The notes beneath the pieces were generated by a model. The model saw only the letters and a program-made list of their open reading frames with translations, was not told the origin of the DNA and did no database searches. A DNA stretch of 42,641 bases. Origin: Pseudomonas sp. RGM2987. GTDB lineage: Bacteria > Pseudomonadota > Gammaproteobacteria > Pseudomonadales > Pseudomonadaceae. Location: NCBI RefSeq assembly GCF_022952855.1, contig NZ_JALJDX010000177.1, positions 1 to 42,641 of the forward strand, read 5' to 3'. This document shows positions 25,991 through 35,281 of the stretch, piece after piece. Position numbers and translations under genes: made by a program. The number at the start of each line of letters is the position of its first letter. The stretch's first letter is position 1.

Positions 25991-26599
25991 ATGGCCGATT
26001 ACGGACTGTTTCTGATTCTGGCGAGCCTGACTGTGCTCAGCCCAGGCCCCGGAGTGGTGCTGACCCTTTCTAACTCGCTGCGACATGGTTGGAGCGGAGC
26101 ACTGCCAGGGATCTTCGGCATCGCATTGGGTGCTTTCGTCGTAGCGGGTCTCTGCGCCAGCAGCCTCGGATTGGTCCTGGCCACCTCGGCCACGGCATTT
26201 ACCCTTCTCAAATACCTCGGTGCGCTGTACTTGTTGTATCTGGGATTCAAGATGTGGCGGTCCAGCACTTTTATCCCCGTGCTCAAGGCCACGTCGGCGC
26301 GCCCGTGGCGTCGCTTCATCGAGGCGCTGTCGATCCAATTACTGAACCCCAAGGCAGGATTTTTCTTTCTCGCCGTGTTCCCTCAGTTCATCAAGCCGCA
26401 GGATGACTACTACAGCCAGTTCTTCCTGCTCGTGTCGTCCTATGGCGCGCTCGTCGTACTGGTACATGGGGGATATGCCCTCATGGCAAACAGTGCCAGA
26501 GGTTGGTTATCCACGAACAAGGGCGCCAGAGTTGTCGGCAGATTGTCAGGTACCACCTTTTTTTGCTTTGGGGTGCTGATGGCTTCTGCCAGCAAATAA
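25991..26599 (+). CDS. LysE/RhtB-family amino-acid exporter
   Basis: A 202-residue inner-membrane protein with about six hydrophobic segments. The family signature SPGPGVVLTLSNSLRHGW lies at residues 17-34, followed by GIFGIALGAFVVAGL and the mid-protein segment LNPKAGFFFLAVFPQF. RhtB/LysE proteins export amino acids such as homoserine, threonine or lysine; the substrate here cannot be told from sequence. It is divergent from the LysR gene, its likely regulator. The ATG at 25991 lies just after a TAATGGAATGACTTC segment with a weak ribosome site (GGAA). Confidence 0.92.
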   Translation: MADYGLFLILASLTVLSPGPGVVLTLSNSLRHGWSGALPGIFGIALGAFVVAGLCASSLGLVLATSATAFTLLKYLGALYLLYLGFKMWRSSTFIPVLKATSARPWRRFIEALSIQLLNPKAGFFFLAVFPQFIKPQDDYYSQFFLLVSSYGALVVLVHGGYALMANSARGWLSTNKGARVVGRLSGTTFFCFGVLMASASK

Positions 26600-26693
26600 G
26601 CCGGCGCATTGATTTGTTCACGAGAGTGATGGCCGCTGGCGGTTTTTTGCTATCCTGTTTGCCCTTTTTTCATGGACGAAAGCCGAGAACATC

Positions 26694-27137
26694 ATGGCTA
26701 ACGACACCCCATCACCCATCGGCAAGATTCTGCTGGGCCTGCTTTTCGCGTTGATTGGTCTTGGCCTGCTGGCCATCGCCGCCAATCTGATCCTCGAGCG
26801 TCGGGACTTCCTCGCCCACGCACAAACCGCCGATGGCATCGTCAGCCACTTGAATGCTGGCGGTTCGCATCCTGAAATTGCCTTCACCACCGGCACCGGC
26901 GAAAAAATCTCCTATCCCCAGGGTGGCCTGATATTCGGCTACCAACAGGGTCAGTCGGTCCGCGTTCATTACTTGCCGGAGCAGCCGGCCGGCAGTGCTG
27001 TCATCGATGATTCAGGTGCGCTATGGGGGCCTTCCGGGTTGCTGGCGGGCCTGGGTCTCATATTCGCCTTCGCCGGTTTGGCAAAAGTCATCCGCCAACG
27101 CGGCCGCGGTGCAGTTCATTCACATAAAGGACTTTGA
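26694..27137 (+). CDS. DUF3592-type membrane protein
   Basis: A 147-residue protein with transmembrane segments at about residues 10-31 and 110-132 and an extracytoplasmic strand-rich region between them (ADGIVSHLNAGG, PEIAFTTGTGEKISYPQG, GQSVRVHYLPEQP). The GIVSxL...F...G..xSYPxG...GxxVxVxYxPxxP pattern is that of DUF3592. Function unknown. It ends three bases before the next gene, and the two are probably co-expressed. AGCCGAGAA precedes the ATG. Confidence 0.8.
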   Translation: MANDTPSPIGKILLGLLFALIGLGLLAIAANLILERRDFLAHAQTADGIVSHLNAGGSHPEIAFTTGTGEKISYPQGGLIFGYQQGQSVRVHYLPEQPAGSAVIDDSGALWGPSGLLAGLGLIFAFAGLAKVIRQRGRGAVHSHKGL

Positions 27138-27140
27138 AGC

Positions 27141-27728
27141 ATGAGCTACAACATTCCGATCCCGGTCAATGCCAGTCGCTGGGAGTACCAGACCGCCAGC
27201 GGCGGCGGTCTCACCGTGGCCCTGGTGGCGGGCAGTGGCGGTTCGATCATCCTGCGTTCGCCAGAGGGCAAGGACGTCAGCTACCGCTATGGCGGTGTCG
27301 GGGTGGGAGCCGGGTTCGGCGCCCGGCTGCCGCGTCTGGGCAAGATCAATATCCAGGTCAAGGGCAAGAGTGTCGGGGCGGCCGGCGCGGCAGAAGCTTT
27401 CCCCAGCTTCGGCAAGGTGTTCGTCAGTGATGCACTGGCCAGCCGAGACCTGACCGAAGACGACATTACCGGGCCCTGCATGTACACCGAAGTGGCCGCA
27501 GGCCTGGTAGTCGGCGGTTCGGCGACCGCGCTGTTGTTCGGGCTCGATCCGAAGCTGCTGGCGTTGTCGGTGGCCCTGAACGCCAGCCCGGCGACTTCGA
27601 TCATCGCTGCCAGCACAGTCAATCGGCAACTGCTGCAGTCGGCCAAGGGCGCGGTGGTGATGGCCGGTATGAATGCCGGCGTGCAGGCCGGTGGTGGCGC
27701 GGCGATCTACCTGGGCTATCTGTTCTAG
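27141..27728 (+). CDS. Gly/Ala-rich protein of unknown function
   Basis: A 195-residue protein I do not recognise. The N-terminal half is strand-rich and polar with many glycines (GGGLTVALVAGSGGSIILRS, YGGVGVGAGFGARLPRLGKI); the C-terminal half (about residues 113-195) is hydrophobic with small residues and could insert in a membrane or form a glycine-zipper-like helix pair. There is no signal peptide. GxGxGxG runs such as these occur in pore-forming and membrane-associated proteins, but this is only a resemblance. It follows the DUF3592 gene by three bases. Confidence 0.7.
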   Translation: MSYNIPIPVNASRWEYQTASGGGLTVALVAGSGGSIILRSPEGKDVSYRYGGVGVGAGFGARLPRLGKINIQVKGKSVGAAGAAEAFPSFGKVFVSDALASRDLTEDDITGPCMYTEVAAGLVVGGSATALLFGLDPKLLALSVALNASPATSIIAASTVNRQLLQSAKGAVVMAGMNAGVQAGGGAAIYLGYLF

Positions 27729-27742
27729 GACACACCGCTCCA

Positions 27743-27777
27743 CAAGGGCCATCGCTCAGGGATAGAGCGCGCCCTTG
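27743..27777 (+). other. Stem-loop between the unknown gene and the RTX gene
   Basis: CAAGGGC (27743-27749) pairs with GCCCTTG (27771-27777), with an inner CGCT/AGCG pairing. There is no T-run, so it is not a classic terminator. It may be an RNA processing or pausing site. Confidence 0.35.
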
Positions 27778-27871
27778 GTCGGACGCAACTCGTGGGAACC
27801 ATGGGCAAGCGAGCAAGTCCCAATTGCTCTACTGGAGCGACGGATCCAGGACTTCTTAAAGGACTATCCCC

Positions 27872-29935
27872 ATGGCAAACACCGATAGCACGACGGCAAG
27901 TACCCACACCGTAAGAACTGGCCCGGGCACTGTTCAGGTCGACCTCACCGGCCAGTTCGACGCTAACCAGAGCATCATTATCCAGCCGGACGGCAAGATC
28001 CTGGTGGGCGGCTATACCGAGTACCTCGCATGGGGCTACCCCGGGGCCCCCGGCGAGGAGAGCTACGGCTACGAACAAAACCATTCGGTCATCCGCCTGA
28101 ACTCGGACGGTACGCTGGACACCGGCTTTCATGAAGGTGGCGTCGACATTATTCCCGCCGCGATAGCCCCGGCGTCGCGCTACGAACTGACCGCGGTGCA
28201 GTCCGATGGCAAGGTGCTTGTCGCCGTTGCCCTGGACACCGGCGTACAGGTGGAGCGCTACAACAGCGACGGGACACGCGATGCTGCCTTCGGTCAAAAT
28301 GGCGTCATTACAGTCGACATCAACCACAGCTTCAAGGACATCGACCTGACGGCCAATACCGATGGCACCTTCCAGATCAGCGCCCGCGGGTTTGACCAGG
28401 CTACCGTGACCAAGCTCGGCGATAACGGCACTTTGGTCGAAGGCTTCGGCGACGGTGGCGTGCTGACGGTCAACATTCCCACCGACGAATACTACAACGG
28501 AGCGATTTCGACAGCGGTGCACGCCGATGGAAGCGTGGTGGTCGGGGCGGCCTACAATGCCGCCGGCTTGGGTGATCCAACGTTTGCCCTGCAACGCTTC
28601 AATCCCGATGGTCAGCTGGATACCCGCTTCGGTGACGACGGTGTCCTCCAATTGAGCCCAGCCATGGGTTTCGGCGAAGACTCCGTGGTTACCCTGCAAG
28701 CCGACGGCAAGATCATCGTCATGGGCCATGGCGAAGGCGATGCGCGGGTTACCGTTGCCCGGCTTAACGCTGACGGCTCCTTCGATACCACCTTTGGCTC
28801 CAGTGGCACGGTGAACTTCGAGGCCGATACGCCCGTGGCCTTGACCGTGCAAGCCGATGGCAAAATCCTGGCGGCCGGCACGAACAGCGGCGATTTCAGC
28901 ATCGTCCGTTTTAACGCTGATGGCAGTGTCGATACCGGCTTCGGCAGCCAGGACGGCAAGCTTCACGTGGACGGCTACGCCGGCGATGAAATTTTGCAGG
29001 GTAGCGATGCCGGCGAAATAATCCACGGCCTGGCGGGGGATGATGTGCTCCAAGGCAACGGCGGCCGCGACCTCCTGCAAGGTGGTGTTGGCGCTGACAT
29101 TTTCCGATTCGACGAACTGAGCGACAGTTTCCGCACTGCTACGCAAAGCAGCAGCGACCGGATCCTGGATTTCGACGTCGCCCAAGATCGCATTGACCTG
29201 ATTGGTCTGGGCTTCACCGGCATTGGCAACGGCCATGACGGCACCTTGGCGATCCAGGCCAGCGCAGACGGCACGCGCATTTACCTCAAGAGCTACGACG
29301 TCGATGCTTCGGGGCAACGCTTTGAACTGGCCTTGGACGGCAACCTGGTGGGGCAGTTGGACAATACCAACCTGGTGTTCACCGCGCCTACCGTCGAAGG
29401 TACGTCCGCCAGCGATACGCTGACCGGCTCTGCGTTGTCGGAAATCATCCAAGGCCTGGACGGCAATGACCGTATCAATGGCGGTGCCGGCGCGGATGTC
29501 ATCATGGGCGGCCGGGGCGCTGACCGCCTTAACGGTGGAGATAGGTCCGACATCTCGTTGTGGACGGATAATCGGCAAAATGCCGATGTGTTTCGCTACA
29601 CCTCTACCGAGGACAGCTACCGGACGGACAGCCATAGCTCCGTCGACCTTATCGAAGGCTTCACGGTCGACGACAAGATCGATGTATCGGCCTTGGGCTA
29701 TACCGGCCTTGGCGATGGTACGGACACGACGCTGAAGATGGTTTACAACCAGGCCCTGGACCGCACCTACCTGACGGATATGCAGGCAGACGCCCAAGGT
29801 CACTGGTTCCAGATTGCGCTGGCCGGTGACTGGCGGGAAAGCCTGGATGACGACAACCTGATCGTGGCACCTGACGCTGGGGTAGGACTGATCGGGGTCG
29901 CGCCGGAGGTCGATCCAGGGCATCTGTTGGGCTGA
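27872..29935 (+). CDS. Delta-60 repeat / RTX secreted protein
   Basis: A 687-residue protein with no N-terminal signal peptide. Residues about 33-365 hold six delta-60 repeats, each with a PDGKILVGG-like strand and a RLNADGSFDTTFG-like strand, probably a beta-propeller-like fold. Then come two copies of a module: RTX calcium-binding nonapeptides (GLAGDDVLQGNGGRD about 375-405; GGAGADVIMGGRGADRLNGG about 530-555), each followed by about 100 residues like the C-terminal part of serralysin or alginate epimerase (ADIFRFDELSDSFRT and ADVFRYTSTEDSYRT). Such proteins leave by type I secretion using a C-terminal signal. No ABC/HlyD/TolC genes are adjacent, so a remote exporter is needed. AAAGGA is nine bases before the ATG. 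No catalytic domain was found; surface binding is a guess. Confidence 0.87.
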   Translation: MANTDSTTASTHTVRTGPGTVQVDLTGQFDANQSIIIQPDGKILVGGYTEYLAWGYPGAPGEESYGYEQNHSVIRLNSDGTLDTGFHEGGVDIIPAAIAPASRYELTAVQSDGKVLVAVALDTGVQVERYNSDGTRDAAFGQNGVITVDINHSFKDIDLTANTDGTFQISARGFDQATVTKLGDNGTLVEGFGDGGVLTVNIPTDEYYNGAISTAVHADGSVVVGAAYNAAGLGDPTFALQRFNPDGQLDTRFGDDGVLQLSPAMGFGEDSVVTLQADGKIIVMGHGEGDARVTVARLNADGSFDTTFGSSGTVNFEADTPVALTVQADGKILAAGTNSGDFSIVRFNADGSVDTGFGSQDGKLHVDGYAGDEILQGSDAGEIIHGLAGDDVLQGNGGRDLLQGGVGADIFRFDELSDSFRTATQSSSDRILDFDVAQDRIDLIGLGFTGIGNGHDGTLAIQASADGTRIYLKSYDVDASGQRFELALDGNLVGQLDNTNLVFTAPTVEGTSASDTLTGSALSEIIQGLDGNDRINGGAGADVIMGGRGADRLNGGDRSDISLWTDNRQNADVFRYTSTEDSYRTDSHSSVDLIEGFTVDDKIDVSALGYTGLGDGTDTTLKMVYNQALDRTYLTDMQADAQGHWFQIALAGDWRESLDDDNLIVAPDAGVGLIGVAPEVDPGHLLG

Positions 29936-29988
29936 TACTTGATTGGAATCCGCGTGGATGTGACTCACCACCACGTGCATGTCCAGTC

Positions 29989-30020
29989 CTTGTGGGAGCG
30001 AGCAGGCTCGCTCCCACAAG
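29989..30020. repeat. Perfect REP-like palindrome
   Basis: CTTGTGGGAGCGAGC, the two-base centre AG, and GCTCGCTCCCACAAG form a perfect 15-base inverted repeat. It is a variant of the Pseudomonas REP (GAGCGAGCAGGCTCGCTC instead of GAGCGGGCTTGCTC) and stands alone rather than as a REPIN pair. Confidence 0.8.
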
Positions 30021-30044
30021 GGGCATTGCTGATTCTTCGCCCAC

Positions 30045-30074
30045 AAAAAAGCCGCGAATCAACGCGGCTTTTTT
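30045..30074. terminator. Bidirectional terminator between the RTX gene and ychF
   Basis: AAAAAAGCCGCG, a six-base loop, CGCGGCTTTTTT: a perfect stem with T-runs on both sides, 14 bases from the ychF stop. It serves the two convergent genes. Confidence 0.93.
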
Positions 30075-30087
30075 AATATCAGCGACT

Positions 30088-31188
30088 TCAGACGTTAAAG
30101 CGGAAGTGCATCACGTCGCCGTCTTTGACGATGTATTCCTTGCCTTCCAGACGCCATTTGCCGGCTTCCTTGGCACCGGCTTCACCCTTGAACTGGATGA
30201 AGTCGTTGTAGGCGATGACTTCGGCGCGGATGAAGCCTTTCTCGAAGTCGGTGTGGATCACGCCGGCGGCTTGCGGGGCGGTGGCGCCGACGCGTACGGT
30301 CCAGGCGCGGACTTCTTCGACACCGGCGGTGAAGTAGGTCTGCAGGTGCAGCATTTCGTAGCCGGCACGGATCACGCGATTCAGGCCTGGCTCTTCCAGG
30401 CCCAGGGCCTCGAGGAACATGTCCTTCTCTTCACCGTCGTCCAGCTCGGCGATTTCCGCTTCGATCTTGTTGCACACCGGAACCACCACGGCGCCTTCTT
30501 CTTCGGCAATGGCCCGGACCACATCCAGGTGCGGGTTGTTCTCGAAACCGTCTTCGGCGACGTTGGCGATGTACATCACAGGCTTGGTGGTCAGCAGGTG
30601 GAAACCCTTGATCACCTGTTTCTCGTCGCTGCTCATGTTCTTCATCAGGCTGCGCGCAGGCTTGCCTTCGGTGAAGTGGGCAATCAACTGTTCCAATAGG
30701 CCTTTCTGGACCACGGCGTCCTTGTCGCCACCCTTGGCGTTGCGCGCGACTTTCTGCAGTTGCTTCTCGCAGCTGTCGAGGTCGGCGAAGATCAGTTCCA
30801 GGTCGATGATCTCGATGTCGCGTTTCGGGTCGACGCTGTTGGAGACGTGAATCACGTTCTCGTCTTCGAAGCAGCGCACCACGTGGGCGATGGCATCGGT
30901 TTCGCGGATGTTGGCAAGGAACTTGTTACCCAGGCCTTCGCCTTTTGACGCGCCGGCCACCAGGCCCGCGATGTCGACGAATTCCATGGTAGTCGGCAGG
31001 ATGCGCTTGGGATTGACGATGGCCGCCAATGCTTCCAGGCGCGAATCCGGCATCGGCACGATGCCGCTGTTCGGCTCGATGGTGCAGAAGGGGAAGTTCT
31101 CGGCCGCGATACCGGATTTGGTCAGGGCGTTGAACAGGGTGGACTTGCCGACGTTAGGCAGGCCGACGATGCCGCAATTGAATCCCAT
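30088..31188 (-). CDS. ychF: Ribosome-associated ATPase YchF
   Basis: A 366-residue Obg-family P-loop protein that binds ribosomes, prefers ATP and is involved in stress responses. The G1 motif is [14 protein letters not shown] (residues 8-21), the G3 region [19 protein letters not shown], and the G4 site reads NKIE instead of NKxD, the change that favours ATP over GTP. A coiled coil and a C-terminal TGS domain ([18 protein letters not shown]) follow. AGGGGA precedes the ATG at 31188. It is the last gene of a minus-strand series after pth, 21 bases downstream. Confidence 0.96.
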   Translation of the reverse strand: MGFNCGIVGLPNVGKSTLFNALTKSGIAAENFPFCTIEPNSGIVPMPDSRLEALAAIVNPKRILPTTMEFVDIAGLVAGASKGEGLGNKFLANIRETDAIAHVVRCFEDENVIHVSNSVDPKRDIEIIDLELIFADLDSCEKQLQKVARNAKGGDKDAVVQKGLLEQLIAHFTEGKPARSLMKNMSSDEKQVIKGFHLLTTKPVMYIANVAEDGFENNPHLDVVRAIAEEEGAVVVPVCNKIEAEIAELDDGEEKDMFLEALGLEEPGLNRVIRAGYEMLHLQTYFTAGVEEVRAWTVRVGATAPQAAGVIHTDFEKGFIRAEVIAYNDFIQFKGEAGAKEAGKWRLEGKEYIVKDGDVMHFRFNV

Positions 31189-31209
31189 GGTGTTTCCCCT
31201 CGGTAAGAG

Positions 31210-31794
31210 TCAGGCCTTCTGGCTGTGCAGGTTTTTCATCGCGCGGTTCCATTCACCGGCGAGGATATCCGGCAGCACGCCGAGGGCAAAGTCGATGCTG
31301 GCATCGAGTTTCTCCTGTTCGGCGCGAGGCGCACGACCCAGGACAAAATTTGACACCATGCTGGCAACGCCCGGGTGGCCGATGCCGAGCCGCAGGCGGT
31401 GGAACGTATTCTGATTACCCAGCTGCGCAATGATGTCGCGCAACCCGTTGTGACCGCCGTGGCCGCCGCCCTGCTTGAGCTTGGCAACGCCCGGGGGCAG
31501 GTCGAGTTCGTCGTGGGCCACCAGGATTTCTTCAGGCGTGATGCGAAAGAAACCGGCCAATGCCGCCACGGCCTGGCCGCTGCGGTTCATGTAGGTGGTG
31601 GGAATCAACAGGCGAACATCCTGACCCTGGTGCGAAAAGCGCCCGGTCAGGCCGAAATATTTGCGATCGGCCGCCAGGCTGACGCCTTGTGCGTGCGCGA
31701 TGCGCTCAACAAAAAGGGCCCCTGCGTTATGCCGGGTCTGTTCGTATTCAGCGCCTGGATTTCCCAAGCCAACGATCAGTTTAATGGCAGTCAC
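31210..31794 (-). CDS. pth: Peptidyl-tRNA hydrolase
   Basis: A 194-residue enzyme that releases tRNA from stalled peptidyl-tRNA. The catalytic set is visible: N12 in GLGNPG, H22 in QTRHNAG and the aspartate in [11 protein letters not shown], followed by [15 protein letters not shown]. Length is normal. The start is a GTG at 31794 with GGAAGGG eight bases upstream. It precedes ychF, an order kept in many gammaproteobacteria. The 166-base gap before it toward rplY holds no gene and may carry a promoter. Confidence 0.96.
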   Translation of the reverse strand: MTAIKLIVGLGNPGAEYEQTRHNAGALFVERIAHAQGVSLAADRKYFGLTGRFSHQGQDVRLLIPTTYMNRSGQAVAALAGFFRITPEEILVAHDELDLPPGVAKLKQGGGHGGHNGLRDIIAQLGNQNTFHRLRLGIGHPGVASMVSNFVLGRAPRAEQEKLDASIDFALGVLPDILAGEWNRAMKNLHSQKA

Positions 31795-31960
31795 GATAGG
31801 GGCCCTTCCTGGAGTGTGGATAACAAGGTCGCAATCAGGCGGTGTTGCGACAGTGGACGAAAATGGCGGATCTACCGTTAAGTAAACTTCGCGTTCTCGC
31901 CCGCTGTCTCGCTACGTTCCAGTCCGCGATGTTTCCGGTCACTCCGGCGACAGAGTGAAA

Positions 31961-32563
31961 TTACTCTGCAGCGCCTTCTTCGGTGGCTTCTGGAGCAACA
32001 CGTGGAGCGTGGACGTTGGCAACAGCCTTGTCATCGCCGTGCGCCAGGGCAACAAACTCAACGCCTTTAGGGGCCTTGAGGTCGGACAGGTGAACGATGG
32101 TGCCGATTTCAGCGTCAGCCAGGTCGACTTCGATGAACTCAGGCAGGTCTTTCGGCAGGCAGGACACTTCGATTTCCGAAGTCACGTGCGAGATTTCGCC
32201 GCCTTTCTTGACCGGAGCAGCTTCGTTGATGAAGTGCACTGGAACAACAGCAGTCAGCTTCTGACCGGCAACTACGCGGACGAAGTCAGCGTGCATCACG
32301 TGGCCTTTGGCCGGGTGACGTTGCAGGGCCTTGATCACGACGTTCTGCTTGGTGCCACCTACGTTCAGCTCGATGATGTGGCTGTAGGCCGCTTCGTTTT
32401 CGAGCAGTTTGGCAACTTCCTTGGCCAGCATGCTGATGGACTCAGGGGCTTTGTCGCCACCGTAGACTACAGCTGGAACCAGGCTTGCGAGACGACGCAG
32501 GCGGCGGCTCGCACCTTTCCCCAGGTCGGAACGCACTTCAGCATTCAGGGTAAAATCGTTCAT
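31961..32563 (-). CDS. rplY: 50S ribosomal protein L25, general stress type (Ctc)
   Basis: A 200-residue L25 of the long form: an N-terminal 5S-rRNA-binding domain (about residues 1-92, opening [20 protein letters not shown]) and a C-terminal CTC domain (about 93-200), ending in an alanine/glutamate-rich tail. E. coli L25 has only the first domain (94 residues). TTTGGAG with seven-base spacing supports the ATG at 32563 over a longer frame. It follows prs past a terminator-like hairpin, so its expression may be partly separate. Confidence 0.95.
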   Translation of the reverse strand: MNDFTLNAEVRSDLGKGASRRLRRLASLVPAVVYGGDKAPESISMLAKEVAKLLENEAAYSHIIELNVGGTKQNVVIKALQRHPAKGHVMHADFVRVVAGQKLTAVVPVHFINEAAPVKKGGEISHVTSEIEVSCLPKDLPEFIEVDLADAEIGTIVHLSDLKAPKGVEFVALAHGDDKAVANVHAPRVAPEATEEGAAE

Positions 32564-32627
32564 GTTGTATCTCCAAAATAACCACATTCGCCCAGCGTTT
32601 GCGACCAGCGCTAAAGGCGATATGGGC

Positions 32628-32672
32628 AAAAAAGCCCCGCCCCGACAGTGAATGCCGGGGCGGGGCGCTTTT
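32628..32672 (-). terminator. Terminator after prs
   Basis: GCCCCGCCCCG (32634-32644) and CGGGGCGGGGC (32656-32666) pair perfectly over 11 bases around an 11-base loop, with A/T tracts on both flanks. It starts 34 bases after the prs stop. Confidence 0.88.
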
Positions 32673-32705
32673 CGTCAACGAGATGTCATCGAAAGGGCAG
32701 GGCCC

Positions 32706-33647
32706 TTAACGGAACATCGCACTGATCGATTCTTCATTGCTGATGCGGCGGACCGCTTCGGCAACAACCGGTGCGATATCCAGTTGACGGATACGCGCAC
32801 AGGCTTGTGCTGCTGCGGACAGCGGGATGGTGTTAGTGACCACCAGCTCGTCCAGCACGGAATTTTCAATGTTCTCGATCGCCCGACCCGACAGCACAGG
32901 GTGTGTGCAGTAGGCAAAGACCTTGGCCGCGCCATGTTCTTTCAGGGCCTTGGCCGCGTGGCACAGGGTGCCGGCGGTGTCGACCATGTCGTCAACCAGG
33001 ATACAGGTACGCCCTTCGACGTCGCCGATGATATGCATCACTTCGGAGTGATTGGCTTTCTCACGACGCTTGTCGATGATGCCCAGATCCACGCCCAGGG
33101 ATTTGGCTACCGCACGTGCACGCACGACGCCGCCAATGTCCGGGGACACGATCATCAGGTTTTCGAAGCGCTGATCTTCAATGTCATCCACCAGGACCGG
33201 GGAGCCGTAGATGTTGTCCACGGGAATATCGAAGAAGCCCTGGATCTGGTCAGCGTGCAGGTCAACCGTGAGAACACGGTCGATGCCGACTACGGTGAGC
33301 ATATCAGCCACGACTTTCGCGCTGATGGCCACACGTGCGGAACGCGGACGGCGATCCTGGCGGGCATAACCAAAGTAGGGAATAACAGCAGTGATACGAG
33401 TAGCCGAGGAGCGGCGGAAGGCATCAGCCATCACGACGAGTTCCATCAGGTTATCGTTGGTCGGAGCGCAGGTCGGCTGAATAATGAAGACGTCTTTACC
33501 GCGAACGTTTTCATTGATCTCCGCAGTGATTTCGCCGTCGGAGAACTTACCGACAGAAATGTCACCGAGAGGGATATGCAGCTGACGTACGACACGCCGA
33601 GCCAGATCGGGGTTAGCGTTCCCCGTAAAGACCATCATCTTGGACAC
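32706..33647 (-). CDS. prs: Ribose-phosphate pyrophosphokinase
   Basis: A 313-residue enzyme that makes PRPP from ribose 5-phosphate and ATP for nucleotide, histidine and tryptophan synthesis. Landmarks are [20 protein letters not shown] near the N-terminus, [20 protein letters not shown] (ATP/flexible loop), [19 protein letters not shown], and the PRPP loop [10 protein letters not shown]. The start is a GTG at 33647 giving [18 protein letters not shown], the family's usual N-terminus; the upstream frame extension runs through a tRNA gene and is wrong. It follows tRNA-Gln by 47 bases, and a terminator ends the unit. Confidence 0.96.
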   Translation of the reverse strand: MSKMMVFTGNANPDLARRVVRQLHIPLGDISVGKFSDGEITAEINENVRGKDVFIIQPTCAPTNDNLMELVVMADAFRRSSATRITAVIPYFGYARQDRRPRSARVAISAKVVADMLTVVGIDRVLTVDLHADQIQGFFDIPVDNIYGSPVLVDDIEDQRFENLMIVSPDIGGVVRARAVAKSLGVDLGIIDKRREKANHSEVMHIIGDVEGRTCILVDDMVDTAGTLCHAAKALKEHGAAKVFAYCTHPVLSGRAIENIENSVLDELVVTNTIPLSAAAQACARIRQLDIAPVVAEAVRRISNEESISAMFR

Positions 33648-33694
33648 GCGCAGTACCTGAAGGCTGAGGGTATACCTGGATGAGTATAGGAAAA

Positions 33695-33769
33695 TGGCAG
33701 GGGCGGCTGGATTCGAACCAACGCATGGCAGGATCAAAACCTGCTGCCTTACCGCTTGGCGACGCCCCT
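33695..33769 (-). tRNA. tRNA-Gln (UUG)
   Basis: On the minus strand: acceptor arms AGGGGCG and CGCCCCT, D-arm CGCCAAGCGGTAAGGC, anticodon arm CAGGTTTTGATCCTG with anticodon TTG, T-arm GGTTCGAATCC and an encoded CCA. It lies between ispE and prs in the same direction, 37 bases after the ispE stop, with no separate promoter that I can see, so it is probably cut from the longer transcript. Confidence 0.95.
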
Positions 33770-33806
33770 GTATCTGTTGCTGCGAGTGCCCAGCACTCGA
33801 TTCCGT

Positions 33807-34658
33807 TTAGAGCAGGCTTTGCAGCTTGCGATGCAACATCGAAACGTTGCTTCCCTTTGCTACAAACCCCGTAAGGGTCTCTGTCAGAAGGGCCGAGACT
33901 TTATCAGCTTCAGCTTTGCTTGGGAAGCCCCCAAACACACAACTTCCAGTTCCGGTGAGTTTTGCTTCGGTAAATTTACCTAGCAAATTCAAAGCGTTAC
34001 GAACATCTGGATAACGCCTCGCTACCACCGGCAAGCAGTCATTTCGACTGTTTCCCTTGGGAACGGGGCGCACTTTAATGGGAGGAGAGTTACGTGTCAA
34101 CAGCGGATCTGAAAAAATTTCTGCTGTACTTACAGAGACTTGCGGCACGAGCACCAGGTACCAGGGTTCCTCGGGTTCCACCGGCGTGAGTTTCTCCCCG
34201 ACGCCCTCGGCAAAAGCGGCGTGCCCACGCACGAAAACCGGGACGTCGGCCCCCAGCGTCAGGCCCAGCGACGCCAGCTGATCCGCGTCCCAGCCCAGTT
34301 GCCAGAGGTGGTTGAGCCCGAGCAAAGTTGTTGCCGCGTTCGAACTGCCGCCGCCGATGCCGCCGCCCATGGGCAGGATTTTTTCGATCCAGATGTCGAC
34401 GCCCAGAGCACAGCCGGATTGCTCCTGGAGTTTTTTCGCGGCCTTGACGATCAGGTTGCTGTCGTGGGGCACGCCGGCGAATTCGGTGTGCAGTTGAATC
34501 ACACCGTCGTCGCGCACGGCGTAGGTGATTTCGTCGCCGTAGTCCAGGAACTGAAAAATCGTCTGCAACTCGTGATAACCGTCCGGGCGACGCCCGAGGA
34601 TGTGCAGCATCAGGTTGAGCTTGGCCGGGGAGGGCAAGGTCAGGCGCGCAGCGGTCAT
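33807..34658 (-). CDS. ispE: 4-diphosphocytidyl-2-C-methyl-D-erythritol kinase
   Basis: A 283-residue GHMP kinase that phosphorylates CDP-methylerythritol in the non-mevalonate isoprenoid pathway. The substrate-binding opening [20 protein letters not shown] is followed by the GHMP ATP loop [20 protein letters not shown] (about residues 91-110) and the C-terminal [19 protein letters not shown]. Length matches E. coli IspE. Its ATG follows the lolB stop by one base (TGACATG), so the two are coupled. Confidence 0.96.
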   Translation of the reverse strand: MTAARLTLPSPAKLNLMLHILGRRPDGYHELQTIFQFLDYGDEITYAVRDDGVIQLHTEFAGVPHDSNLIVKAAKKLQEQSGCALGVDIWIEKILPMGGGIGGGSSNAATTLLGLNHLWQLGWDADQLASLGLTLGADVPVFVRGHAAFAEGVGEKLTPVEPEEPWYLVLVPQVSVSTAEIFSDPLLTRNSPPIKVRPVPKGNSRNDCLPVVARRYPDVRNALNLLGKFTEAKLTGTGSCVFGGFPSKAEADKVSALLTETLTGFVAKGSNVSMLHRKLQSLL

Positions 34659-34659
34659 G

Positions 34660-35277
34660 TCATTGCCCCAGCTTGCGCGGCTGCCATTGCTTGATCACCA
34701 GCGTGACGTCGAGGTTGCTGCCGTGCAGCTTGATGCGTTCGGGCAACCAGTAGCCGTTCTGTTGGGCGTAGCTCAAGTATTCGATCTGCCAGTCATCCTG
34801 TTCCAGGTTGGACAGGCGACTGTCGGCGTCCAGGGTCAGGCGACTTTTACTGTCCGGTGCCGGCAGCCCGCGAACCCACCAGGTCAGGTGGGAGACCGGC
34901 AGCTTCCAGCCCAGTTGTTCTTCCAGCAAGGCTTCGGGCGTCGGCGCTTCATAGCGTCCCTGGTTGGCGACTTCCAGGGCCACTTGCCCCGGCCGACCGG
35001 TCAACCGCGCCGCGCCGCGCCCCAGCGGGCCCGACAGGCGAATGTCGTAGTAGTCCTGGCGTTGCAGCCAGAACAGTGTGCCGCTGCCCGAATCCTTCGG
35101 GGCGCGGATGCCGATCTTGCCGTCGATCTGCCAGCCGTCGAGGCCGCTCAGTTGTTCCTTGTGCTCACGCCACTGGGTCGGGTTGCCATGGCCCTGGACG
35201 GATTCACGGGCGCCGAAACCCGCGCAACCGGCGAGCAGGGCAATGAAGCTGAAAACGATAAAGTGGCGCAAAAACAT
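34660..35277 (-). CDS. lolB: Outer-membrane lipoprotein insertion protein LolB
   Basis: A 205-residue outer-membrane lipoprotein that receives lipoproteins from LolA and inserts them in the outer membrane. The signal peptide [18 protein letters not shown] ends in a lipobox LAGC (lipidated C18). The mature part has the half-barrel LolB strands, for example [40 protein letters not shown] and [15 protein letters not shown]. It starts four bases after the TPR lipoprotein stop and ends one base before ispE. Confidence 0.95.
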   Translation of the reverse strand: MFLRHFIVFSFIALLAGCAGFGARESVQGHGNPTQWREHKEQLSGLDGWQIDGKIGIRAPKDSGSGTLFWLQRQDYYDIRLSGPLGRGAARLTGRPGQVALEVANQGRYEAPTPEALLEEQLGWKLPVSHLTWWVRGLPAPDSKSRLTLDADSRLSNLEQDDWQIEYLSYAQQNGYWLPERIKLHGSNLDVTLVIKQWQPRKLGQ

Positions 35278-35281
35278 AAGC

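Noticed and set aside
26630..26650. Terminator after the LysE-family gene
   Set aside because: A T-run is present, but the complementary arms leave a stem of only about three pairs with a workable loop.
27725..30046. A 773-codon minus-strand ORF opposite the RTX gene
   Set aside because: It is the antisense of repeat-coding DNA; it runs through the REP palindrome and terminator and shows no known domain. The plus-strand frame has clear repeats and a ribosome site.
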